Of a DNA stretch of 64,000 bases, positions 45,619 to 57,256 are shown one piece after another; the first letter of the stretch is position 1; every line of letters begins with the position of its first letter. The notes beneath the pieces were generated by a model. It was not told where the DNA came from, made no database searches, and saw only the letters and a program-made list of their open reading frames with translations. This DNA comes from Dactylellina haptotyla (lineage: Eukaryota; Ascomycota; Orbiliomycetes; Orbiliales; Orbiliaceae), in assembly GCA_031310005.1 (NCBI GenBank), contig CM062379.1:3410001-3474000 (forward strand), written 5' to 3'. Both the position numbers and the translations under genes were made by a program.

Positions 45619-48366
45619 ATGGAGTTGCCTTCAGTATGCCAACCCCCGCGCTCTAGGCATAAAGGTATTTGCTTATCGAATCGTAACCTAGGCATATACC
45701 AATTCGACTCTCGATGAGGTCCTCAGTGATCTCAGCGTTAGATTTATCATAAATCTGCCGCAAGAAGAACTAGTATCCAGAGAGGTGAGATAGAATCCCG
45801 CACATTATTTTCATACCCACTCCTACTGTACTATACGCTAACTATGTGAACCAAACAGAGAGTCTGTTTCCAAATTGAAGAAGCGCACTGGTTCTACGAA
45901 GATTTTATCCGCGAGCAGAGACCCGACCTTCCAAACCTTAACCTGAACACCTTCCTTGGCAAGATATTTGCTCACAATCCGATGCTGAGCAAATGGGGGA
46001 TGCACCAAGACGCCTATCGCGAATTTATGGAATATAAACATAGGGTTCCCGTTCGTGGTGGTATTCTCATGAATGCCAAGATGGATAAAGTTGTTCTCGT
46101 CAAGGGCTGGAAGGCGGGGGCTAGCTGGGCTTTTCCTCGCGGAAAAATCAATAAAGACGAGGCCGATCATGTCTGTGCAGTCCGCGAAGTTCTGGAGGAA
46201 ACAGGATTCGACTCTTCTGAACTCGTAGATGCCTCGGCATTTCTCGTCGATAGTTCAGAAGAGAATGTGGATCGCCATTTGCAATTATATTTGATTAGAA
46301 ATGTCCCGGAAGACTTCAACTTTCACCCTCTGGCGAGAAAAGAAATTAGCGTAAGTGCCAATTCTATACTTTACGCGCCAGGCTACCTTCCGTAGAAACT
46401 AACATTTGATTTCTCGTTCTAGGAAGTTGCATGGTTCTCGATAGTAGACCTTCAAGCTCAATCAAATGCTCACAGACGAAGAAGGGAACAAACGAAGAAC
46501 AGCCATAAAAGTGGCGCGGAGGATTCCGAGCGAGGTGGTGGAAATAAACTTCGGGTTTACAAAGTCTACGGATTTCTCCCAGGTTTGACACGCTGGATCA
46601 AAGATCAACGCCGAGCCATGCGCCAACAAGCTAGGGGCAAGAAGCATGGTGCGGTCTACGAAACTGAACCAGAGTCTTCTGCTGTTGAGGCTAGTCCCCC
46701 AAGGCAAAAGAAGAATAGAGATACGGTTCCGAAAAGCTCTACGCCACAGCCTGTTCCAAATACTATGGCATCTTCGGCAGCATCAATCCCACTGCTCCCT
46801 CAAACTGATGATAGCTCCCTTTCAGCAGCTTCAGCTAAATTACGCGAAATGATTGGCATTGGCCTCGGCCCTGCGCCTGTTACCGTGCCGCCAGTCCATC
46901 CTCAATTTGATAAAGTTAATGCAGGACAATCACTTTTGGCCCAGCTCCAGGGTTCAACACCACCAACTCCTAGTGAACCTCCACAGAGGCCTCAGAACAC
47001 TGGTGTATCGATTTCAGTATCGGCGTTATTCAATGCCTCGAAGCAAGAATCGCAGCAGAATCCACAGACACCAGCACAGCCGAATTTTGGACCCCCAGCT
47101 CATACACCATCACCACACAACAACTTTAACCCATCAGTTCGACGGCCTCACCAGAACGGAGGTCCTAGGAACGGACATGGGCGACAAGGACAATATAATA
47201 CTCAGCAACAACCGCCAAAACAACCGTTCACTATATTGCAAAGAGGACAACCTTTACCAGATCGACATTTTCCAGCCCAGCCACCGATGTCTTCAGCTTC
47301 GCCGATCTCTACGAGACTGCCTCCCTTTCCCCCTCCTACTGTTCTTCCCCAGCAGCCGCAGATGCTTCAAAGAGATGTGCCATCCCCTAGCCATATGGGA
47401 AATAACGAGGCTATAATTCCTTTGAACCCTCCTCCACAAACGACCTCTGATTCGCAGCCTGACATGTCATCTCCAAATAAATTGGCAAGACGCCCCGTTT
47501 TGACAATCGATGCGTTTACTCCACCGCAGCCTTCGCAGCCTCCAACCCAAGAGCACAAAGGCAATCTGTTGGATATCCTTAGAGGCGCTAGACCCCCACC
47601 CCCACCACAACCCGCGATGCAACTCCAAGCAGAAGAAACCACGGCAGAAAAGCCGTCTACACAGTCTCTCAATGATATTTTGGCTGGGCAAGGTGTCAAA
47701 CTACCCCAACAGGTGGCATCGCCATCCAATCAGCCACCCCCCATGGAAACCAACCCCCTAGCCAATGGTACACAGATGAAACAAGTTAAATCTGATCATC
47801 TTTCCAACCTGATGAAGACTCTTCAGATGCCCAAGAAAATCACGCCCCCAGGGACTCTCAATACCGCTCAATTCCCTGCAAGCCAACAACCAGAAAATCA
47901 ACCCATTGCCACTAATAAGCCAGTTCAGCTAGTGAAGCCGGCACAGAGCCTGAATTCCCCCATCTCACCGATGAATGGAGTTGCGAACTCTCCCACAGCA
48001 ACCTCCACTCCAACACTACCACGAAATGTTGGTGGGGTCGAAGGCCTCAAGAATGTTACCTCCTTCGATCGCCGGTCTACGATCAAGCCGGAACAGGCGC
48101 AAACACTCCTCGGTCTATTCAAATCGCCAACCGTCGAAAGCCCCACCATCCCCACTTCGTTGCCCGTGGCGCCCACCCAAAACAATATTCCTCCTAGATC
48201 CATGCCAACAAAAGAAAAGACAGATAAAGCAGCAGCGTCGGAAATGCATAGGACTGGTTCGCTCAGTGTGGCACCAGAAATGCAAAGAACGGGCTCGCTG
48301 AGTGTAGAGCAAACCGCTTTCTTGATGAACTTCCTCGATAATCTTGCAACCTCCCACGGTGTTTAA
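45619..48366 (+). CDS. DCP2: mRNA-decapping enzyme subunit 2
   Basis: Nudix hydrolase that removes the m7G cap during 5'-3' mRNA decay in P-bodies. Exons are 45619-45633, 45692-45784, 45859-46350 and 46423-48366, giving 847 residues. The first coding exon is just MELPS, then AYTNSTLDEVLSDLSVRFII starts the Dcp2 regulatory (box A) domain, with ERVCFQIEEAHWFYEDFIRE. The Nudix domain begins PVRGGILMNAKMDKVVLVKG. The catalytic Nudix box is Gly131 to Gly152 (GKINKDEADHVCAVREVLEE), with metal-binding Glu146, Glu149 and Glu150. Box B has EVAWFSIVDLQ and VYKVYGFLPGLTRWIKDQR. The C-terminal 600 residues are Pro/Gln/Ser-rich with short Leu motifs such as LLDILRGA and LNDILAGQG, the kind that recruit decapping partners. 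Identification is secure. Confidence 0.95.
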
Positions 48367-49262
48367 TGGGGTGTTTCTTTCGCTCGGAATCTCATACCCA
48401 TAGCAGTTCGTTTTTCCATATTCGCTTCGAATTTCTGACATGGAATTGTCATTGTCATAGCGGGCGTTCTCTCTTTTTTCTCTCTTTCTCTCTTTCTTGG
48501 CCTTTTCTCCTTTTATTCTTCATGTTATCCTGGCGTTTTAACCACGTTCTATAGGGTTTACCGCTCTTGTCATTACACCAAGGTGTATATTTTTCTTTCT
48601 CTCTTTCACTCTTCTTTCTTCTTCTATGTGTTATGGGATGGCCTACGGATGTACAGAAAAAAAACTAGGAAAAGTCGGTAGTTATGTATTCTGTATTCAA
48701 ACTTGATATCGTTCTTCCATATCAGTATTTCCCTTTAAAGTTTTTTTTGGCTTTTTTGGAGTTGGGCGAGTAGTGGCTGATGTATGCCATTGGCGTGTCC
48801 ATTCGTTTTCAGCCTTCATTTCTGCAATATTTCTTTTCCTTTACCGTAACCTGTTTTTCCTTTTATATAAGCTTTGCGTGGAAGAGGAGCGGACCGAGCC
48901 GTTAGATTGGAATGTTGATGTAGCAGTTTCATTGCATGATGATATTACAACGAGCTTGCAGTCGTTATATATGGGCTACAAGGACGGTCTTTTTTGGAGG
49001 ATAAAGATGGAACCAGCTGGAATTTATATGCTGATCAACCAGAAAAAAAAACAGATAAATAAATAAAAAAAAAAGTTTGCAGACAGCCAGGCCGAAAACT
49101 TGGCTGGTCTAAAACCAGAAATAAAGATGAGTTATAGAATATATATCTCCTTTACCGGCAAAGGAGAACCTGCCATCTTATTTCACTATATTTTGATGTA
49201 ATCGCATATTAAAGATAGCAGTACGAATCAACGTGATGTCTATTATAGATACATATACATAT
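48367..49262. other. Intergenic between convergent DCP2 and mL43 genes
   Basis: Strongly T-rich (48480-48880) then A-rich (49040-49075), fitting 3' UTR sequence. No gene was recognised. Confidence 0.6.
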
Positions 49263-49839
49263 TTACACTTTGTACACCTCCTCGGCTGTAGCATGATACG
49301 GACTCCAGATGCCTCTGACACTGTCGTTCAAACTTTGCACGGGCTTGTTGATCTTCTTCAGTTTGACGCCGGATGCGTCCCGTAATAATTCGGCTTTCTG
49401 TAGAACTTGTAGAACCTCAAGGTTTCGGACGCAGACGACCTTTTCTCGATTATTTACTAAATTTTGCCAAAAAGGATAGGATTAGCGGGTGCCGTACAAG
49501 AGCATCATACTGCCTCAGGGGATTGGCATACTGTAGACTCCTCTGATGATGGGATGTTTGTGCGGCCGGGGAGCGACAACGATCTCGACTTGTGGGTTTT
49601 CTTTTGCGAATGCCGAGAGACGGGTCTTCAGGAAGGCTCTATAACGACACGAGACATTAGCACACGGTAAAATAAGATAATAGCAAGCCCGATTGAGGTA
49701 TGCGAAGGGCCAATTACTTCATCCCACGCGAGCTACCGCCGACGTCGCAGAAATTGAACTCGAGTCGTTTACATTGGAGGATGAAAGCCCCGACGCCGTT
49801 CTGGGCTTTCGAGACAGCCTGAAGGCCCTTGACCACCAT
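49263..49839 (-). CDS. MRPL51: Mitochondrial large ribosomal subunit protein mL43
   Basis: Structural protein of the mitochondrial 54S/large subunit with a thioredoxin-like L51/S25/CI-B8 fold. Exons are 49718-49839, 49532-49638 and 49263-49456, giving 140 residues, the usual size. The peptide runs MVVKGLQAVSKAQNGVGAFI, LQCKRLEFNFCDVGGSSRGM, KAFLKTRLSAFAKENPQVEI, VVAPRPHKHPIIRGVY, then INNREKVVCVRNLEVLQVLQ. FCDxGGSSRGM and RPxKHPxIxGxYINxRE are family marks. The intron-2 donor (GTATGC) is weak, and retention would stop the protein after a few residues. No separate presequence is apparent, as in yeast mL43. It is divergent from SNP1 over 0.6 kb. Identification is secure. Confidence 0.93.
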
Positions 49840-50437
49840 TTCGAAGACTAAAGGCCGTGCAAACAGCAGAGAGGCGGCCGGAGAGTCGAATGGCGCGGGG
49901 GAGGCTGTCGGCGATGTGGTCTAGTCGGACTAGTTTTGACGGTTGAAGTTGCGGTTTCGAGGTTCGCAGCTGCCAAAATTTGCAGGGGTGCCACTTTCGG
50001 CCTGGCTGGACCAACACACGAAAATCAGGACGCATCCACTCGCTCATTCCTCGTCCATTCCTCGTCCATCTCCTTCATCATCATCATCATCATCATCATC
50101 ATCCCCCAGTCCCCCCCTCGAACGCCCTCTCCACAACCGCCATCTCGACCGACACCCTGCCGTCGAACCTACCCGCGAGACACGCACGACCTCGCTGGGA
50201 CGTCAGCGCGATTCACCGCTACACGTCGTTCTCCTCTGGCTGAGCCGCGAGAACCGTGCTGCCGCTCCTCGCCTCCTTGCACCAAACGCGCGAATCAACG
50301 AACCGACGACTCATGGTGAACTAGCAGCCACGTCGAACCACGCAAACGCCCCTACAACTCCCTTGTCCTCAACGACATCCCCCGTCGCTACACCCGTGCC
50401 TACTACCTCGCCAGGTTTTCGAGCCTAACCGCCCACC
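49840..50437. other. Divergent promoter region, mL43 / SNP1
   Basis: Contains CT/CA-rich leader sequence and a TCA trinucleotide repeat at 50075-50103 preceded by a duplicated CCTCGTCCAT word. Open frames seen here in all + frames come from the composition. No gene was recognised. Confidence 0.55.
50075..50103. repeat. TCA trinucleotide microsatellite
   Basis: About nine to ten TCA units in the SNP1 upstream region, probably in its 5' UTR. Confidence 0.9.
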
Positions 50438-52119
50438 ATGACCGACAAGCTTCCCCAGAACCTTCTGGCGCTCTTCCAACCTCGCCCTCCGCTGCGGTAT
50501 CTTTTGCCAGCCGATCACGCACCGGAACAGCGTTCTACTGCGCCAATATCCGGTGTAGCACAGTATCTTCAAGAGCTCCGACAACCGGATCCAGAATATG
50601 TCCCAACCGAGAGCTGGCTGCTGGCCAGAGATCGTAAGAAGCGAGAGAAGAAGGAACGCCAAGAACGAATTCTGGCAGAAGGAGCGGAGCACTGTACGTC
50701 AAATTCCCCGAGATAAACTTCCTTTCACAGACTTGATAAGATTGTAGAACACAGGAATGCTAACTACAGCTCTAGATAACCCGGACAATGACCCTCACAT
50801 TCGTGGCGACCCGTACAAGACGCTTTTCGTGTCGCGTTTGAGTTATGATGTTAAAGAGCAGGATCTAGAACGAGAATTCGGTCGATTCGGTCCCATTGAT
50901 AGGGTATGCGCCTTTGTTTTATTATTTTATCATTTACCCCAGGCCCACATACATTGTGATGCTAACAAATGTGCCATAGATTCGACTCGTCCGAGATAAG
51001 GAATCGAAGAAACCCCGAGGATATGCATTTATCCTGTTTGAACGTGAGAAAGATATGAAGGGTACAGAAACCAAATCCCCCTCCCCCCAGTGCTTTGACT
51101 CAATATTGCCCCCCTTTCTGTTATTTTGTGATGAGTGAAGACGTCCCGAGACGCCTCCTTCCTACCCCTCTATAAGAATCCTGTATCAAAGGTGAGAAGG
51201 TATAGCGTTTATAAAACGGCGCGATGCTTCTGGCGGACGTAGCGAGTCAGCCGAACCCATCAGTTCCATCTTGGGGAGGAAAGACTTTTTCGTTTTTCCC
51301 ACCACCTTCCCATCGGTTGGTTACACAGCAGGGGAAAAAACACATCACAGTCACAGTTTTGCCAGGAGACATGACGAACAAATATCCGAGAAAAACCTCA
51401 AAAAGTAAAGAAAGGTATAAGAGTATATTAACTAACACGGGGGAAATGCAACCTCGCCTTGCATTACTTATCTTTTCTATCTAGCTGCATTCAAAGAAAC
51501 CGATGGTATGCGAATAAAAGACCGCCGAATAAGTGTCGATGTCGAAAGAGGACGAACAACAAAGGGATGGAAACCGAGACGACTTGGTGGTGGTTTGGGC
51601 GGGCGCGGATACACCAAGATTCCCGCCGCAAGACCCACCGGCCCCTCTGGATATGGTGGGGGTGGTGGATATGGCGGTTTCCGAGGCGGTCACGGTGGAT
51701 TCAGAGGCGGTGGTGGCGGTGGTGGATTTGGAGGTAGGAACTTTGACCGTGGTCCTCCACGTGGTGGACAGTTCGGACATCGGGGTGTTGGGTTCCAAGG
51801 CGGAAACGCCCCGTCCAATGCCCCATCAGGTCCTTCTGGTCGTAACTTTGGCAATCCACCCACCGGCCCCGGAGGTGGGTATGATCGTGGCGGGCCACGC
51901 GGAGGAGGAGGAGGAGGAGGTCACGACGACCGTGGACATCGTGATCGTATGAATGGAGAATCCAGAGGCGGTGGTGGCGGTGGCGGTGGAAGAGATAGGT
52001 TTGATGACAGAAGAGACCGAGATGGTGGGTATGGTGGTAGTAGATACAACGATGATTCCCGGAAACGAGGGTACGAAGGCGGAGAGTCCGGATCAGATCC
52101 TCGACGCCGGCGTTTTTAA
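50438..52119 (+). CDS. SNP1: U1 small nuclear ribonucleoprotein 70 kDa
   Basis: U1 snRNP protein that binds stem-loop I of U1 RNA and helps define 5' splice sites. Exons are 50438-50693, 50776-50903, 50980-51061 and 51485-52119, giving 366 residues. The N-terminus has the U1-70K arm [20 protein letters not shown]. The RRM (about 98-178) shows RNP2 LFVSRL and RNP1 RGYAFILF, then [20 protein letters not shown], the conserved end of the domain. The tail is Gly/Arg-rich (RGG-type, with GGGGGG runs) and not the long RS domain of animals. Three introns are 76-82 nt, whereas intron 3 (51062-51484) is 423 nt, by far the longest here apart from the 300-nt TAF14 leader intron. Retention would hit an in-frame stop. 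Identification is secure. Confidence 0.95.
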
Positions 52120-52884
52120 AAAGCAAGTATATCGGTATATGACAACGACAAAGACAGGTTTATCCGATTCCATTTTCTGTCGATATCTTTTTGCCTCTGG
52201 ATGTTCTTCTGTTCCACCTGCATCCCCCTTCTCTTAATAGTCATCTCTTTCATCAATCTCAATCAACAAGGGTAAGATGGTGCTAGCACTCCAGCCATCT
52301 TTAACGTCCTTTTTACAGGAAACTCTCCTTATCAAACGCCGACATCTACAACGCCCGACGATTTTTGAACAGATCATCCGTCCATTATATCTCACCCCTT
52401 CTCATCTTTCTTCTGGTTGTGCTTGGTTCTCTTCGACTCCTTGACCATTGTGCAAGGAACGATACAGAAATTTTGCTTCCGCTCTATTTTACATGTTATA
52501 TTGCCGCGCAAAAAGAAAAGAAATGGTTTGTATATTTTATCAGCTTGCTTAAGGTAGTAATTGAATCATCTTATTTTATATTCCAACTACAACCTGTTCG
52601 TCAAATTTAGCATATAGTTCGATCCTAGGCACGAAATTTCTAGTGGGTTTCTTTCTCAAGGTTCTTAATATATTACGTGAGTCGAGGTTAATGTTTCTTT
52701 CATAAAAGTTCATTCTTTGAACGTATAATAAATACAAAGAAATAATAGTTAACATGTAGCAAATTAAGTATCATAACCGTAAACGCCTTTTGAGCCCGTC
52801 AAAATTATTTTTTAAGATCTCCAAACAACAGCAACCAAAACATGTTAAGAACGCAAAGAAATTATAAAGCACATTAACGTTAAA
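52120..52884. other. Intergenic between convergent SNP1 and the Gln-rich gene
   Basis: T-rich and AT-rich 3' regions with AATAAA-type words near 52727. No gene was recognised. Confidence 0.6.
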
Positions 52885-54492
52885 TCATCTGCGACTTCCC
52901 CACGGTGTCCTCGTCATATTCCGATCTGGAAGCGCCATGCCATTCTGCGCCATCACTCTCCTATCGTGATGTCCCATCGCCCGCTCATCGTCCGATGCCG
53001 AATTCGACATCCCGAATCCCTTCCCGAGACTTCCCATATGCGAGGGCATATTCCCACCGCTGAAAGACATGGAATTCCTACGGTTAATCGGCGCGCTGCT
53101 AAGATCTACTACGCCGCCACCACGGGACACACTGCGGGACCGGCTGTTCAGAAGATGGTTGGGCAGGTATATCGAGTCTGCGCGGGAATCTGATCTCCCG
53201 CGGGACCCCTCATCGCTGCCATCGGAGCTCGACGCGGCGTCCCGCCAGGATTCGAGGTATTGTATCTTGTTGGGCTCCAGATGGGGGTGGTTGCCGAGCC
53301 TGTGCTGCATCTCTGACGGGTACATGCCGCCGCCGCCGGAGTGTTTTTGATGGTGGTGCATTTCCTCCTGGAAGGACATGCCGGGACCGTAGGAGGATAT
53401 GCTGTGGCGGCGGGAACCTGCGCCGCCACGTGGGTAATTGGTTCCTTCCGAGTAGTTGAGGTGGTAGTTCTGGAGGTATTCGTCCTCTTCATCGTGCGGC
53501 ATACGCGACTGGCTGTACATATCGCGTGGGATGAAGCCGGGGTGTGCAAAGTGAGGGTTGGCGCTCATATGAACGGGAGAACCATCTGGAGATGGGTATT
53601 GGTGGAATGAACTTGGGGCCATGGGGGCTTGGGGGAGTGGAAGCCTTGTGTTAATTTGCTGGCCCTGGTCTTGGTATGTTATCTGCTGTGTGTACGGGGA
53701 TTGAGGGTGCGTATTAAATATGGGAATTTGTCCGGCTTGCGGGCCACGCTGCTGATTCTGGGCAAGTTGCTGTAGCTGAAGCTGCATTTGCTGCAGCTGA
53801 ACTTGCATTCCTGGGCCGTTATTTGTGGTATTCACCATTGTTATTGCTTGGAGAAGCTGGTGGACCAATGGGTCTGTTTCAGACTTGATTGGCGAGGATC
53901 TAGAGGAGCCGGCGGATGTGTAAATGTTCCTCTCATCTTTTAAAACGCCTTTGATTGAGCTACTGGAGGAATATTTGTCCTCGGGTTTTGGTGTCGACTT
54001 TTTCATCCTTTTGATAATGACCCAGAAGACCTTTGGAGGTCTCCTGATCCCAGCCCTCTTATCAACAATCCAGGTGCCAGGGCATAGATGGACTGGCTCC
54101 CAGGGACCAACCATGGCCTCATTCTTATCACTATCATTTAAGGTCTTCAAAAAGTTGTCGAGGACCTGTCGCCGTTGGTTGCCCATCTCCATGTAAGCTT
54201 GGATATAACTCCCCACAGGGTTCTTTTTGATCTCGCTGTCAACCATATTTTGGTCGAACCACGCTTCGTTGATACTGGGCGGATCCTGCCATGATTTGAT
54301 ACGTTCTGCTTGCCCTTTTACCTTAGCACCCACGTTGGCTGTGGTGTCTTGAAAGGCAACGAACTTGTAGACTGGCTTGAGGGTGACGCCAGGTTTGGCT
54401 GCTGAGGAAAAAGACATGCCCTTATCCATGGTGGGCAGCTTGGAAGGATTGAAGGATAGGGAATAAAGTAGGAGAAACTCCAACAAAGACAC
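52885..54492 (-). CDS. Gln-rich protein of unknown family (535 aa)
   Basis: Not recognised. One uninterrupted exon. A folded N-terminal part (about 22-165) looks like the conserved core: KPVYKFVAFQDTTANVGAKV, INEAWFDQNMVDSEIKKNPV, RRQVLDNFLKTLND, EPVHLCPGTWIVDKR and VFWVIIKRMKK. A Ser/Lys-rich linker (KKSTPKPEDKYSSSSS) follows, then a Gln-rich region (about 230-285, QVQLQQMQLQLQQLAQNQQ) of the sort found in transcription or RNA-granule factors. A low-complexity tail has SRS and RRxS sites. The first Met gives a hydrophobic start (MSLLEFLLLYSLSF) that is odd for this protein. The second Met (codon 22, MDKGMSFSS) is a better start, with the first 21 codons probably leader. Nuclear or cytoplasmic regulation is only inferred. 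Confidence 0.75.
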   Translation of the reverse strand: MSLLEFLLLYSLSFNPSKLPTMDKGMSFSSAAKPGVTLKPVYKFVAFQDTTANVGAKVKGQAERIKSWQDPPSINEAWFDQNMVDSEIKKNPVGSYIQAYMEMGNQRRQVLDNFLKTLNDSDKNEAMVGPWEPVHLCPGTWIVDKRAGIRRPPKVFWVIIKRMKKSTPKPEDKYSSSSSIKGVLKDERNIYTSAGSSRSSPIKSETDPLVHQLLQAITMVNTTNNGPGMQVQLQQMQLQLQQLAQNQQRGPQAGQIPIFNTHPQSPYTQQITYQDQGQQINTRLPLPQAPMAPSSFHQYPSPDGSPVHMSANPHFAHPGFIPRDMYSQSRMPHDEEDEYLQNYHLNYSEGTNYPRGGAGSRRHSISSYGPGMSFQEEMHHHQKHSGGGGMYPSEMQHRLGNHPHLEPNKIQYLESWRDAASSSDGSDEGSRGRSDSRADSIYLPNHLLNSRSRSVSRGGGVVDLSSAPINRRNSMSFSGGNMPSHMGSLGKGFGMSNSASDDERAMGHHDRRVMAQNGMALPDRNMTRTPWGSRR

Positions 54493-57256
54493 CGTCAGTT
54501 AGGTTAGATCAAGGAAGAAAGACTTGGTTAAAATATTTCTGGAGGTCTGAAGTTTGGCAAAGTTTTATCTCATGATAGAAGCAGTTTCGTATGGTAGGAA
54601 ACTCCGCAAAAGCAGACCAGGAAATCAGCCGGGCGCTATATACCCAGACAAGGTCTGATGATAGTCGACAGTTTATGTTCATATTGCTATCAAACGCGGG
54701 GTCTCCTCTGATAACGGTTGATCGACACCAACGGCGATGTTAGTATGCATGGAAGATAAGGATCCTGTATAGGCAGACCGGTGAACTTTCGAGCACAGCC
54801 GACAATATTTTCGCGAACGATAAGTTCGTAATCCTGTTAAAGACAGGGTAGGGGGTATCCACATTCTTGCGTATTCCGTATCCTACTGTGCGTCAATCCT
54901 CGCCGCGGAAGGGATCGTGCAGGAATTCTGTAGCTGCGCGGGTAGCCTCGAAATATCTTTGGATAGCCAATAGCCGCGTTTTTGGAACCGTAGCATCTAG
55001 AAGAAAATGCGAGGTACCAGGCCGTATGGCTGATAAAGGCTGTCTGTGGAGTCTAGAAACCCGCTTCTGCCCGCAGGACCAGGCTCGGGAGAATGCAACA
55101 GGCACAGGTGTTGCCAGTACCGTTTCTTACTATTCTAATCACAAAGTTAGACGACATCTACTGTTCTTTTTAGAATTTAGCAAACAGTTTAGTATATAAA
55201 TTTCACCTTGAGTAGTGAATTTTGACTTTGCAATCAAGTAACGAAATCGCGAAATTTCGCGCGACCTTCGTATCGTATATTTCCCAGCATGATCGAACTG
55301 CGACATCAAAGGTGCCACAAAGAACGCCATCGCGTTTTCTGCAGACTATAGATTACGTACAAACCCAAGAACCACCTAGACATATCTAGCATATTCAGTC
55401 ATCGCAGAAAAACCCAACCCGCAGCCTCATCGCATTTAATCTGCATGCACGGCTCGTGCATTCTCGATACGCTTCCGTCGCACACCAAGAGAAAATATTA
55501 AAATATCCAATCTTTTCCCTTACAAACTGCGGCTCTGCTCATGCACGGCTCCCCTGGGAAGCGAACAAATTAGAAGCCTAGAGAGGTCACAAGGTCGATT
55601 CGATGAGAGATGGGGCGTGCAAAACTCGTCGATAGATGATAGCCTCGAAGCCTTCTCTTCATTCATGTTCCAACACCCCAAAATTTGTTGTTTATAGAGG
55701 GTACCTACTCACACAGAACGATGGGTTCTAGGCAGTATAAACTCTCCCATTCGTCCGATTTATCCGACCCGCATAACACCTGATCGATTCCCAAAACGTT
55801 TCTGGCGAAGGAATATCTAAAGCAGGATATATCTAAATCTCGCGGAGACCAGAAAAACGTACCGTCTACCTCGACGAAGCTTATTTTATCGAAACAATTA
55901 CACATTCCATATCGCGAGGTAAAGGTATCATCTTTCGCAAATGTTGTGTTTTGAACTCCTTTGGTAAGAGGCAAACGTAAACCGCCCTACTTTTTCGTTC
56001 ACTATTCTAAAACGCTTGCGTTTTCCGCGTTGGATAAAGGCGACGGTAACACAAAGCCCAAGTGTAACCAAAAGGAGACGGCCCATTGCTCGAAATGGCC
56101 AGAGCCGCAACAAAACGAACCAACAGGACGCTGCCCATTTCGAATATTTTTCTCTCACAACCAGGATACCAGTTCGAACGGGGTTTCAGTTCATTTCTCG
56201 ATTCTGAACTGAGAGCAGAATGGATCGGACGCCATTTCTCTGGTATTTTGTCTCAACCCATCTCGTATCCATCTGCACCTCGGTTTTAAATAGCAGCCGA
56301 AGATGATTCCAGCAAGTGGAAAAATATTCCGAGTTTCTCAGTAATCTTTTGCGCCACAGCAAGGTGAAACAACCCACTTTGATGGCTTCCCTTTTCTGGC
56401 ACCACCCCAAAAAAGAAAGAATGAAAGAAGGAATGGAAAAACCGACCGACTGGGTTTGTGTCAGGCGAAAATGGTGTTTTCGTTCCAATAGATAAAAGAA
56501 TCGATTCCATTAAAGTGATAAAACCAGCGATTACCAAAGGATTCATCCCAAAGCTGCCAAAAGTCAACCGTGATCGGCTACGGGTTGGGGTAACAGCCGG
56601 CTTCTGGAAAATAATATGAGAAAATGCTAAAGTAATAATAGCGGAATATGCAAATGCTAATCGCCGATAAAGCATAAGCACCATTAGTTAACCTGGTAGC
56701 AGCAACCGCAGCCGGTCAGATGGGAAAGCAAAGTATACGGGTCATTCATGCCGAGAGAAAAGGTACTTGCTAAGTCTGTAGGATTTATCGTAGATTATCA
56801 CGGAATGCATGCACAAGGCTTTTTTTAGACGAACAGAAGATGGATGTGAATACTAGGTAATGCAGCTTGCTTGTGGTCATCAATTCTTTTAGAGGATCGT
56901 TACAAAATAAAGCGAAACCAAAAAAAACTCCCTCCGTTTGTAATTAACAAGAAAACATTAGGAAAAAGGAAACAGAAAAAAAGTCAATGCGAGTCCCGAT
57001 AAGCGTTGTATAAACGGAAAGAGAGAGAGAAGGAAACGCCGTAAGACGATGACGTAAAGAAACCAAACTGGACAAAGTAGATAAGTAAAACGAACCAAAA
57101 TAATCAAATGAAATTTACAGTCAGTCATCCCTAGTCCACTACCCCAAGCAGACGAGAAGGGAATAAAGTATAGAGAAAATGTACAAAGGAAATGAAGTTG
57201 CGCCAGTTATACGGCGACTTTTGTTAGGGGTGAGAACGTTATGACGATAGAATTAT
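54493..57256. other. 2.8 kb intergenic region, no firm gene
   Basis: Upstream of the Gln-rich gene and downstream of the phosducin-like gene. Two - strand open frames (55705-55974 and 56286-56684) look slightly gene-like but lack family motifs and splice support; see findings. A 10-bp word ATGCACGGCT occurs twice near 55446 and 55541. The right end (56900-57200) is purine-rich. No transposon features were seen. Confidence 0.45.

Noticed and set aside
46853-47416. 187-codon + strand frame
   Set aside because: Shifted frame of the Pro/Gln-rich DCP2 tail; low-complexity artefact.
50075-50103. Microsatellites as mobile-element tails
   Set aside because: The simple repeats at 3011, 17788, 30855 and 50075 stand alone in promoters with no flanking element structure.
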